Shown one piece after another: positions 51,141-58,678 of a DNA stretch of 64,000 bases. This DNA is from RHLJ01 sp965601955. GTDB taxonomy: Bacteria; Bacteroidota; Rhodothermia; Balneolales; Balneolaceae. Every line of letters starts with the position of its first letter. Within the stretch, counting starts at the first letter, position 1. The position numbers were made by a program, and so were the translations under genes. Where the stretch lies: NCBI GenBank assembly GCA_965601955.1, contig OZ271855.1, positions 3,410,001 to 3,474,000 on the forward strand, written 5' to 3'. The notes below the pieces were generated by a model that saw only the letters and a program-made list of their open reading frames with translations, did not search any database and had not been told where the DNA came from.

Positions 51141-52958
51141 ATGCAAGGCAACGGATTTAAAATCTTATTGATTGTTGGGTTCCTGGCTTATTTCCTGTAT
51201 GAGCTTTCTCCTACACTAATATGGAACCTTGAGCAAAAGCAAATATCAGAAATGACTGCTCCTGAAGCAGAAATTTATGAACAAGAAAACGCCGAAAAAC
51301 TTTCTAATATTCGTGACCAAATACTATCACTAGGTCTGGATTTACAAGGCGGGATGCACGTAACTCTTGAAGTTGGTACTCCTCAACTTATTCTAGAATT
51401 AGCCGGAGAAGATAGAGACGAACTCCTGACCCAAGTTATAACAATTGCCCAGCAAAATGCTGAAGCAAATAACACGGATTTTATCGATGAAATGGTGGTA
51501 GAATTTGAGTCTCGTGACCCAAATGCCCGCTTAAGTAGATATTACAGAAGCGATTCAGATAATATTACCCGCCGATCTACAAATGAGGAGGTGGTAGTTT
51601 ATCTAAAAAATCAGCGTGATTCTGCTTTAGATCGGGCTATCGAGATCGTACGTACCCGTGTTGACCGTTATGGGGTATCTGAACCTTCGATTGTGAAGCA
51701 GGGAACAACCAGGATTATTGCTGAGCTCCCAGGTGTGTCTGATGAGCAGCGAGTATTTGACCTTCTAAAAGGAACAGCACGACTTGAATTCCGAACCGGA
51801 GCAGATGCTCAGGACTTCACGAATTTCCGTACCAGCGCTATTCAATATTACGATGTAGTACCAGATACCTCTTCTGATAGTCTTTCTCAACCAATTACGA
51901 CCAATGAACTGGTTGATAGACTTGGATTCGTTCAACAGCAAAGCGCATACATCTTTGGGTATGCTTCTGCTGAAGATACTGCTGCCGTAATGGCTCTTTT
52001 AAATGCTCCAGAAGTACAACAAATGATGCCGAGAAATACCACCGTTCTTTGGGGATCAAACCCGGTAACATTTACCGATGGCCTCGAGCAGTACACGTTA
52101 TTTGGGGTGAGCACTGATGTTGAACTAACTGGTGAAGTTATTGAAGAAGCAAGTATCCAGTTCGACCCAACAACGAACATACCAGAAGTTGCAATGGGTA
52201 TGAATTCGGAAGGTGCTCGTATTTGGGGACGTGTAACTGGTGCAAATATTGGTAAGCCAGTAGCAATTGTACTAGATAATTATGTGGTTTCTTATCCAAA
52301 TGTAATTGGTAAGATTTCTGGTGGGCGTTCTTCCATCACCGGATTGGAAAGTGTGGAAGAAGCGGAAGATTTGGTAAATATCTTAATGTCAGGAGCACTT
52401 CCTGCACCTCTTGAAATTATAGGTAGCCGTACCGTAGGAGCAACGTTAGGTGAAGCTTCAATCAGAGCCGGTTTGAACTCTATTATCGTCGGCTTAAGTA
52501 TTGTTGCCATTTTTATGATTGTGTATTACCAAAAAGGTGGAGCAGTTGCTGATATCGCCCTTACACTTAATATTGTATTCATTTTAGGAGTACTTGCCAG
52601 TTTTGGAGCCGTATTAACTCTGCCCGGTATGGCAGGTATTGTGTTAACCATTGGTATGGCGGTAGATGCCAACGTTCTGATTTTCGATAGGATTAGAGAG
52701 GAACAGCGCTCAGGAAAAACTATGAAAGCAGCGATCTCTTCTGGTTATTCAAATGCCATGAGCGCCATCATTGATGCGAACGTGACCACAGGTTTTGTGG
52801 CCATCATCCTGTTGAGCTTTGGTGTGGGACCAATCAAAGGTTTTGCGGTTACCCTGCTAGCTGGTATTGCATGTTCACTATTCAGTGCCATTGTAATCAC
52901 AAGGGTAGTAATCGACTATTTAACCAGAAACAAAGCCGAAGCAGTGAGCTTTGGATAA
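51141..52958 (+). CDS. secD: Protein translocase subunit SecD
   Basis: The 605-residue protein has one N-terminal membrane helix (ILLIVGFLAYFLYEL), the SecD motif LGLDLQGGMHVTLEV (about 72-86), a large periplasmic P1 head, and a C-terminal block of membrane helices with VGLSIVAIFMIVYYQKGG and LTIGMAVDANVLIFDRIREE. It works with SecF to pull secreted polypeptides through SecYEG using the proton gradient. secF follows 38 bases downstream. Confidence 0.96.
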   Translation: MQGNGFKILLIVGFLAYFLYELSPTLIWNLEQKQISEMTAPEAEIYEQENAEKLSNIRDQILSLGLDLQGGMHVTLEVGTPQLILELAGEDRDELLTQVITIAQQNAEANNTDFIDEMVVEFESRDPNARLSRYYRSDSDNITRRSTNEEVVVYLKNQRDSALDRAIEIVRTRVDRYGVSEPSIVKQGTTRIIAELPGVSDEQRVFDLLKGTARLEFRTGADAQDFTNFRTSAIQYYDVVPDTSSDSLSQPITTNELVDRLGFVQQQSAYIFGYASAEDTAAVMALLNAPEVQQMMPRNTTVLWGSNPVTFTDGLEQYTLFGVSTDVELTGEVIEEASIQFDPTTNIPEVAMGMNSEGARIWGRVTGANIGKPVAIVLDNYVVSYPNVIGKISGGRSSITGLESVEEAEDLVNILMSGALPAPLEIIGSRTVGATLGEASIRAGLNSIIVGLSIVAIFMIVYYQKGGAVADIALTLNIVFILGVLASFGAVLTLPGMAGIVLTIGMAVDANVLIFDRIREEQRSGKTMKAAISSGYSNAMSAIIDANVTTGFVAIILLSFGVGPIKGFAVTLLAGIACSLFSAIVITRVVIDYLTRNKAEAVSFG

Positions 52959-52996
52959 GCCGAAAAGAAATTTAAACGATTTAATAGGAATACATT

Positions 52997-53911
52997 ATGA
53001 GATGGTTTGAAACACCAACCTTTAATTTTGTAGGCAATCGTAAAACGGCCTACATAGTTTCTGCAATTTTAATGATCGCTTCTATCGGAGCCATTGTTAG
53101 TAAGGGCCTGCAATATGGTATCGACTTTAAGGGTGGAAGTGAATTTGTTTACAAATTCTCTGAACCTGTAAACACGGTAGAACTTCGAAGTCTGCTTACG
53201 GGACCTCTTGGTTCAGCTCCAGAAACAAAACTTTTTGGTAGCGATGTAGAAGTACTTATTCGTACCGACAATGCCGGTACAAAAGAAGAAGTTCAGGTAC
53301 TTATCGAAGATGTCTTCGATTCAGAACTCTCTGGAATTACTTACGAATCTGAATCTGGGAACTATATAAGCCCAAGGTTTGGAGAAGACTTGAAATCCGG
53401 CGCCATGCAATCAGTGATCTATGCGATCGCAATTATTTTCGTTTACATCCTGATTCGCTTCCGAAACTGGACCTTCTCAGCAGGAGCGGTTGCAGCACTT
53501 GTTCATGACGTAACGATTACTCTCGGTATCTTTACCATTTTGAATGAGTTCGTATCGTTTAGCCTGCTGATTGACCAAAACATTATTGCGGCATTCCTGA
53601 CTATTGTGGGTTACTCGCTCAACGATACCGTGGTTGTATTCGACCGTATCCGGGAAAACAGTATCGTTCATAAAGGAATGGAATACTTCCCTATGATTAA
53701 TAAGAGTCTTAATGATACATTAAGCCGTACTGTTATTACTTCGGTAACAACCTTGTTTGTGGTGCTCGTGCTGTTTATTTTCGGCGGTGAGGTGTTGAAA
53801 GGATTATCTTTTGCCCTTATAATCGGTGTAGTTCTCGGTACGTACAGCTCATTATTTGTGGCGAGTCCGTTGGTACTGGAACTCGACAAACGTACCCGAA
53901 AAACTAAATAA
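52997..53911 (+). CDS. secF: Protein translocase subunit SecF
   Basis: The 304-residue protein contains the N-terminal helix AYIVSAILMIASIGAIV, the SecF motif YGIDFKGGSEFVYKF, and the C-terminal helices with VGYSLNDTVVVFDRIREN, the characteristic conserved stretch, ending in LIIGVVLGTYSSLFVASPLV. It forms a complex with the upstream SecD. SecD and SecF are separate polypeptides here, not the fused SecDF of some relatives. Confidence 0.96.
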   Translation: MRWFETPTFNFVGNRKTAYIVSAILMIASIGAIVSKGLQYGIDFKGGSEFVYKFSEPVNTVELRSLLTGPLGSAPETKLFGSDVEVLIRTDNAGTKEEVQVLIEDVFDSELSGITYESESGNYISPRFGEDLKSGAMQSVIYAIAIIFVYILIRFRNWTFSAGAVAALVHDVTITLGIFTILNEFVSFSLLIDQNIIAAFLTIVGYSLNDTVVVFDRIRENSIVHKGMEYFPMINKSLNDTLSRTVITSVTTLFVVLVLFIFGGEVLKGLSFALIIGVVLGTYSSLFVASPLVLELDKRTRKTK

Positions 53912-53929
53912 GAATTTAAAGAGGAACTT

Positions 53930-54274
53930 ATGAGCTTTAAAACATCAGAACGCTACGGCAGTGTTGTTATCGAATTTAAAGGTAACGTAATGGGTGGACC
54001 CGACGCGGTTAGCCTCAACGAAAAACTTCATGAGCTTATCGATGCCGGTAAAACCAACATTGTGGTTGATCTGAGCAAAGTTAAATTCATGAATTCTTCA
54101 GGTCTTGGAATGCTGATCGGTGCCCTAACTACCATGAGAAAGTCAGGTGGTGATCTTCGCATTGCTAACGCAACCGACAAAATCCAAAGCTTGCTCGTAG
54201 TAACCAAGTTGATCACCGTCTTCAAACACTACAATTCAGTGGAAGAAGCTGTTAATTCCTTCAATGAAGGTTAA
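53930..54274 (+). CDS. STAS-domain anti-sigma factor antagonist-like protein
   Basis: The 114-residue protein is a single STAS domain of the SpoIIAA/RsbV group: YGSVVIEFKGNVMGGPDA, KTNIVVDLSKVKFMNSSGLG with the conserved phosphorylatable Ser in MNSSGLG, MLIGALTTMRKSGGDLRIAN, and DKIQSLLVVTKLITVFKHYN. It could act as a phosphorylation-controlled antagonist of an anti-sigma kinase, but no RsbW-like or sigma gene is present nearby. It follows secF by 18 bases and may be co-transcribed, then ends at a strong terminator hairpin. Confidence 0.88.
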   Translation: MSFKTSERYGSVVIEFKGNVMGGPDAVSLNEKLHELIDAGKTNIVVDLSKVKFMNSSGLGMLIGALTTMRKSGGDLRIANATDKIQSLLVVTKLITVFKHYNSVEEAVNSFNEG

Positions 54275-54297
54275 GCGATCAAACACATAAACTTTAC

Positions 54298-54326
54298 AGG
54301 GGTGTAGAGTACTACACCCCTTTTTT
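54298..54326 (+). terminator. Strong terminator or attenuator hairpin between the STAS gene and purA
   Basis: AGGGGTGTAG (54298-54307) pairs perfectly with CTACACCCCT (54312-54321) over a 4-base loop and is followed by TTTTTT. It lies 23 bases after the STAS stop and ends 19 bases before the purA ATG, leaving little space for a purA promoter. Confidence 0.85.
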
Positions 54327-54345
54327 ATTGCAAATTATTGACATA

Positions 54346-55620
54346 ATGGCCATTCGCGTAGTAATTGGCGCCCAATGGGGCGATGAAGGAAAAGGAAAGA
54401 TTGTTGACTTATTAAGTGATAAAGCAGATTACGTAGCCCGTTTCCAGGGCGGAGCTAATGCTGGTCACACCCTCAAATTCGATGACAAAGAGGTAGTACT
54501 CCACTTGGTACCATCCGGTATCTTTAATGGAGATGCTAACTGCATCATTGGAAATGGAGTCGTTATTGATCCTATTGCCCTTGTAAAAGAACTCGAAGGG
54601 GTAAAAGCCATGGGCTTTTCCTTGGAAAATCGATTCTTTATCAGCCAGACTGCGCATGTGATTCTTCCTTATCATAAAATCCTGGATCAGCTCAAAGAAA
54701 AACGCCGTGCCAAAGATGCCATTGGTACTACCGGACGTGGAATCGGCCCGGCCTATGTAAGTAAAGTTGCTCGTATTGGCATCCGGATGATTGATCTTCT
54801 GGATAAAACCGTACTCAGGAAAAAAATTGACCAGAATATCCTGGATATCAATTACGCACTGGAAAACCTGTATAAAGAACCAGTTCTCGATGCCGATGAC
54901 TTAATGGCCGAACTCGAACCAGCCATTAATACGCTCAGTCCTTTTATTTGCAATACCTCCAATATGCTTCATGAAGCTATTGAATCCGGAGAGCAAATCT
55001 TATTAGAAGGTGCGCAGGGGTGCTTATTGGATGTAGATCATGGAACTTACCCATTTGTAACTTCCTCTTCTCCTACTTCCGGAGGAGCTTGTACAGGAAC
55101 CGGTGTTCCTCCAACCGCGATTACCCACGTTATGGGAATCACCAAAGCCTATTGTACTCGCGTTGGAAATGGCCCCTTCCCTACTGAACTGGAAGATGAA
55201 ACCGGGGAAGAGCTTCGTAAAAAGGGCCATGAATTTGGCGCAACCACCGGCAGACCACGACGCTGCGGCTGGCTGGATTTGGTCGCTCTCAAATATGCCG
55301 TTCGAATAAATGGCATGAACGAACTTACCCTCACCAAAATGGATGTAATGGACGGCTTTGAGGAAATTAAGGTCTGCACCAGTTACAAAGTTGATGGAGA
55401 AGAAACCACGGTATTCCCACTCTGCCTGGACGAAGTAGAAAATGTAGAACCGGTGTACACTACCCTACCGGGATGGGATAAAGACATCTCTGGAATGACC
55501 AACTGGGAAGAACTCCCCGACACCGCCAAATCCTACATTAACTTTGTGGAAGAGTATTTAGATGTGAAGTTCACCATCATCTCTACCGGCCCAAAAAGGT
55601 CTGAGACGATTATTCGGTAA
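54346..55620 (+). CDS. purA: Adenylosuccinate synthetase
   Basis: From ATG 54346 the 424-residue protein has the PurA signatures: VVIGAQWGDEGKGKIVDLL with the GTP loop and catalytic Asp, FQGGANAGHTL with the catalytic His, TTGRGIGPAYVSKVARIGIR, LEGAQGCLLDVDHGTYPFVT, and ATTGRPRRCGWLDLVALKYA near the C-terminus. It makes adenylosuccinate from IMP, Asp and GTP in AMP synthesis. A longer frame from a Met six codons upstream is less likely. Confidence 0.97.
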   Translation: MAIRVVIGAQWGDEGKGKIVDLLSDKADYVARFQGGANAGHTLKFDDKEVVLHLVPSGIFNGDANCIIGNGVVIDPIALVKELEGVKAMGFSLENRFFISQTAHVILPYHKILDQLKEKRRAKDAIGTTGRGIGPAYVSKVARIGIRMIDLLDKTVLRKKIDQNILDINYALENLYKEPVLDADDLMAELEPAINTLSPFICNTSNMLHEAIESGEQILLEGAQGCLLDVDHGTYPFVTSSSPTSGGACTGTGVPPTAITHVMGITKAYCTRVGNGPFPTELEDETGEELRKKGHEFGATTGRPRRCGWLDLVALKYAVRINGMNELTLTKMDVMDGFEEIKVCTSYKVDGEETTVFPLCLDEVENVEPVYTTLPGWDKDISGMTNWEELPDTAKSYINFVEEYLDVKFTIISTGPKRSETIIR

Positions 55621-55647
55621 GCAAACCACTTCCTGCTTCCTTTAATC

Positions 55648-55790
55648 GTCACCCCGGGCTTGATCCGGGGTCTGTAGAGCCCAATACAGTAGAAAAAGTT
55701 TCTTTATCTGAACAATGCTCCTACCCTTTACAGATGCTGAAACAAGCCCGCCTTCAGTAGCATACTTGCGGAGGACAGGTTCAGCATGAC
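55648..55790. repeat. Palindromic intergenic repeat, GTCACCCCGGG type (copy 2, hybrid)
   Basis: The element starts GTCACCCCGGGCTTGATCCG, like the repeat at 42222, but ends GGACAGGTTCAGCATGAC. Its second half has a GCCTTC...TACTTG...CGGAGGACAGG module also seen in the GTCATTCTGAG repeats (29164-29282). It therefore looks like a mosaic of the two repeat types. It lies between purA and the palindrome at 55805. Confidence 0.65.
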
Positions 55791-55804
55791 TTAGATATTG
55801 ATTA

Positions 55805-55875
55805 CCCGAAACTAGTTCAAGCGTCCGCTTGGACTAAGTTACCCCACACAAGCGGACGCTTGCGCTAGTTTGGGG
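55805..55875. repeat. Long inverted repeat overlapping the end of the TIR/NDT-like gene
   Basis: CAAGCGTCCGCTTG (55818-55831) and CAAGCGGACGCTTG (55849-55862), each itself nearly palindromic, are flanked outward by AACTAG and CTAGTT, giving an inverted repeat of about 27 bases per arm with small bulges. The stop codon of the minus-strand gene lies in the right arm (CTAGTT). Confidence 0.8.
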
Positions 55876-56872
55876 AACGACCAAGCTTATGCTCTAAAGT
55901 TTTGGTAAGCTTCCTTTTCAAATCTGAGACATTTTCATATTCAGGAGCATTATGAATTGATAAATCAAAGTGCAGTTTTGTTCCTTTTTTTCTTACTAGT
56001 ATAGGTCTTTTACCCTCAGAATGAGCATATCCAATCTCATAATAAACATTTGGCCTCTCGCCAGTTAGATCAGCAATAATTATTTCAGAGGTCTTAATTT
56101 TATTAAGAATTACATCTGTGATCTTATCTTGGTGCTCAATCTCGTCTGCTCTAACTGCTTCCAAACTAAACTTCTGACAAACATCCTTAATAGCATTGAG
56201 TATATCTTCTAAATCAGGATTTTTTGGATCAATCTGCATCAGAATAAAAACACTACCCTTTACAGTCTCATCTTGGTTGGTTTTTTGCATCGGAATATCC
56301 TGATACTTCTTTCCTCTAATTCTTCCTTTTCGTTTACTTGATAAATACTCGTGCTCAAAAATAACCTCCAATTCTTTTTCAACGGAAATAAAACTTTTGA
56401 ACTTTCTAATTCCATGTAAAGAAATATTAACTCCAAAATCTCTGACCTGACCATCTTGTGTGCTACCAAAGCTTCTCAAAAAACCATTAAGACCGTTAAA
56501 GATTAACCTTATTGTTTTACTTAATTCTGCTTCAGGTATATCTACCCTCTCTTTTAGTTCAGCTAATAAATATTTCTCCTTTTTAAGATCTTGCTGAATC
56601 AAATTCCCCAATGCACTGATTATTAAATCACAATATGTCAAATACTTACTATCAGGGTTGATCACCCTGATTCCAAGTAAAGTGATTCCATCTGTTCTTA
56701 CTAAACTTGTGTTTAAATCCTCAGGCATAAAACCATTCGAAAACTTATCGTAATTCACAGAATATATTTCTAGATCGTTATATGAATTTCCCGATTCGAG
56801 AATTTCATATGCCTTTTCAAGCCAGATTTGCTCATCTTGATTTGGTTTTAGATTGCTTAACATTTTTTCCAT
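55865..56872 (-). CDS. Lone protein with C-terminal nucleoside deoxyribosyltransferase/TIR-like domain
   Basis: The 335-residue protein is visibly AT-rich. The C-terminal about 130 residues (from GSVFILMQIDPKNPDLEDIL) have a Rossmann-like pattern with SEIIIADLTGERPNVYYEIG and YAHSEGKRPILVRKKGTKLHF, where the Glu of YYEIGYAH (Glu279) fits the catalytic Glu of nucleoside 2-deoxyribosyltransferase or TIR-like NADase/nucleosidase folds. The N-terminal 200 residues are helical, rich in charged residues, with no recognised family (ELSKTIRLIFNGLNGFLRSF, FKSFISVEKELEVIFEHEY). It stands alone among housekeeping genes and its stop is inside a long palindrome. A role in nucleotide-based defence is possible but inferred. 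Confidence 0.7.
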   Translation of the reverse strand: MEKMLSNLKPNQDEQIWLEKAYEILESGNSYNDLEIYSVNYDKFSNGFMPEDLNTSLVRTDGITLLGIRVINPDSKYLTYCDLIISALGNLIQQDLKKEKYLLAELKERVDIPEAELSKTIRLIFNGLNGFLRSFGSTQDGQVRDFGVNISLHGIRKFKSFISVEKELEVIFEHEYLSSKRKGRIRGKKYQDIPMQKTNQDETVKGSVFILMQIDPKNPDLEDILNAIKDVCQKFSLEAVRADEIEHQDKITDVILNKIKTSEIIIADLTGERPNVYYEIGYAHSEGKRPILVRKKGTKLHFDLSIHNAPEYENVSDLKRKLTKTLEHKLGRSPN

Positions 56873-56890
56873 CTATTTCTTGAATATAAG

Positions 56891-57607
56891 TCACAATTTA
56901 TCAGCTACTAATGAGAAATAAAATTCCTCACACTCCACCAACAACCCTCTCAACCCCTCAGGAAAAGGCCCCGTCTTAGCTTTATAAGGCTGGAAACTAG
57001 TGGATTTGTGCACATTGTGATACCAGTGCTTCGCCCAGATGCCATCTTCGGGTCGGGTGCCGGCTTCCCAATGCAACATATTCTCTTCAAAAGGGATACC
57101 TATGTTCTCGCAAATTTCGGTGAGTTTTTGACGGGGATTCATCAACACTTCTTTGGAGTCAATCACCATGGGCTGTTGCCCGATTCCCGTCAGGTATTCC
57201 ATCAATTCTAAATGTGCAGCATAGCCCACATCTCTCATGGTTGGGTTTGGGATTTGGTGCACAATGGATCGAAGCATGTCATTGGGATCACGGGTAAGAA
57301 TGACGTTGATCGTGTCTTTCATAAAGCTCCAGTCCAGGTCAACCAGGTGGTGGGTCATATGCTTAAAAAAGACAACCGGGGTATCATAGTCTCCGAAAAT
57401 GACTTCCTCAATCACCTTTTGTCCGTCATTTTCCTGGTCAGCTATTACTTCTTCTGCTCCTGGGTGGTACTCATGGGCATTGGTTGAGGTTAGGTAATGG
57501 GCATAGAGAGGCTCGTCAACTACCGTTGTATCGCTTCGTTGTGCGAAGGAGTACATCAAGGCTGTGGAGATATTACGAGGCCCGCTCCAGATACAGATTC
57601 GTTTCAT
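56891..57607 (-). CDS. Sulfotransferase-like P-loop protein
   Basis: The 238-residue protein starts MKRICIWSGPRNISTALMYS, a PAPS-binding-like P-loop (GPRNxST) typical of sulfotransferases, and has NVILTRDPNDMLRSIVHQI, the 3'-phosphate binding motif RDPxxxxxS, and a C-terminal LHWEAGTRPEDGIWAKHWY. It matches the small family often named sulfotransferase family protein that neighbours aminotransferases. Substrate unknown. It lies downstream of the class IV aminotransferase gene with an AT-rich palindrome between. Confidence 0.75.
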   Translation of the reverse strand: MKRICIWSGPRNISTALMYSFAQRSDTTVVDEPLYAHYLTSTNAHEYHPGAEEVIADQENDGQKVIEEVIFGDYDTPVVFFKHMTHHLVDLDWSFMKDTINVILTRDPNDMLRSIVHQIPNPTMRDVGYAAHLELMEYLTGIGQQPMVIDSKEVLMNPRQKLTEICENIGIPFEENMLHWEAGTRPEDGIWAKHWYHNVHKSTSFQPYKAKTGPFPEGLRGLLVECEEFYFSLVADKL

Positions 57608-57625
57608 TTTGAATTAAAAATGTAG

Positions 57626-57679
57626 AATTAAAGATTAAAAATTGGATACCAGCTGGTGCACAATTTTTAATCTTTAATT
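57626..57679. repeat. AT-rich inverted repeat containing the end of the class IV aminotransferase gene
   Basis: AATTAAAGATTAAAAATTG (57626-57644) has its exact reverse complement at 57661-57679, around a 16-base loop. The minus-strand aminotransferase gene ends within the right arm, so its last residues (KIKD and stop) are encoded by repeat sequence. Confidence 0.7.
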
Positions 57680-58602
57680 TTTAATTTTTCATTACCAGAA
57701 GCGGATTCAATTTTTCCCTGATATAATTTCTGAAGTAATCCCGTAATCGTTCCGGGGACCGAACCTGAAATAACACGCCCATCAATTTGAGTAACAGGAG
57801 TCAGTCCGCCGAAACTCCCAGTCACAAAAGCCTCATCAGCGCCATATACATCAAACAGTGAGAAGTTCTTCTGCAAACATGGGATGTTATTCTCACCACA
57901 TACTTCAATTACTTTTCCACGGGTAATTCCATTCATACAATACTCCCCAGTAGATGTCCACACTTCTCCATCTTTCACCATAAAAAAGTTGGTAGCATTA
58001 CAGGTACTCACAAATCCGTGAATATCCAGCATCAATGCTTCATCTGCTCCGGCTTCTAAGGCCTGGATTAATGCCTGCACCTCATGGAGCTTGCTATGAC
58101 AGTTCAACCTGGGATCTAAGTAATCAGGAGAACCGCGTCTAATAGTACTGGTGAAGAGGGTAATTCCTCTATTTCGAGTCTCGGGATCGGCTTTTTTGTG
58201 TTCAGCTATAATCACCACATTAGGTCCTGAAATCGTGAGTCGGGGATCCTGGCTGGGGGTCTTTTTGATTCCACGGGTTATCATAATTCGAACATGAACT
58301 CCATCATCCATTTGATTTGCGTCCAGTACCTTTTGAACTGAGACTTTGAGTTCATTCGAAGTCATACCCAGGTCCATGCCTATTGCTTTAGCTCCCTGCC
58401 AAAGTCGGCTCATATGTTCCTCCCAAAAAACTAGGGTTCCATGATGGAGCCTTAATCCTTCCCAAACCCCGTCACCTACTAAATAACCACTGTCAAATAC
58501 AGAGATTTTTGCTTCATTTCGAGGGAAGAGCTCTCCATTAATGGAAATCAGTACTTCTTCGTTTCTAGGGTCGTCAAGAGCGTTATGTGTACCGTGAATC
58601 AC
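57667..58602 (-). CDS. Aminotransferase class IV (branched-chain/D-amino acid type)
   Basis: The 311-residue protein (GTG start; no suitable Met upstream) is a fold-type IV aminotransferase: EEVLISINGELFPRNEAKIS, FDSGYLVGDGVWEGLRLHHG, LNCHSKLHEVQALIQALEAG with the Schiff-base Lys of HSKLHEV, DEALMLDIHGFVSTCNATNF and GITRGKVIEVCGENN. It is of the ilvE/D-amino acid transaminase/4-amino-4-deoxychorismate lyase superfamily; which one is unclear. It sits between another aminotransferase and a sulfotransferase-like gene. Confidence 0.88.
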   Translation of the reverse strand: MIHGTHNALDDPRNEEVLISINGELFPRNEAKISVFDSGYLVGDGVWEGLRLHHGTLVFWEEHMSRLWQGAKAIGMDLGMTSNELKVSVQKVLDANQMDDGVHVRIMITRGIKKTPSQDPRLTISGPNVVIIAEHKKADPETRNRGITLFTSTIRRGSPDYLDPRLNCHSKLHEVQALIQALEAGADEALMLDIHGFVSTCNATNFFMVKDGEVWTSTGEYCMNGITRGKVIEVCGENNIPCLQKNFSLFDVYGADEAFVTGSFGGLTPVTQIDGRVISGSVPGTITGLLQKLYQGKIESASGNEKLKIKD

Positions 58603-58623
58603 GTGGAAATTTTGAATTAGTAA

Positions 58624-58667
58624 ATTATGAATGATGAATTAAAGGGTACTAATTCATCATTCATAAT
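58624..58667. repeat. AT-rich inverted repeat between the two aminotransferase genes
   Basis: ATTATGAATGATGAATTA (58624-58641) and TAATTCATCATTCATAAT (58650-58667) are perfect inverted repeats with an 8-base loop, flanked by AATTTTGAAT and ATTCAAAATT as a looser outer arm. It lies between head-to-tail minus genes and could end transcription from the class I gene. Confidence 0.7.
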
Positions 58668-58678
58668 TCAAAATTAAA

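Noticed and set aside
55805..55875. Insertion-sequence terminal repeats
   Set aside because: The arms are separated by only an 18-base loop with no transposase frame, so this is a hairpin, not IS ends; a MITE remnant remains possible.
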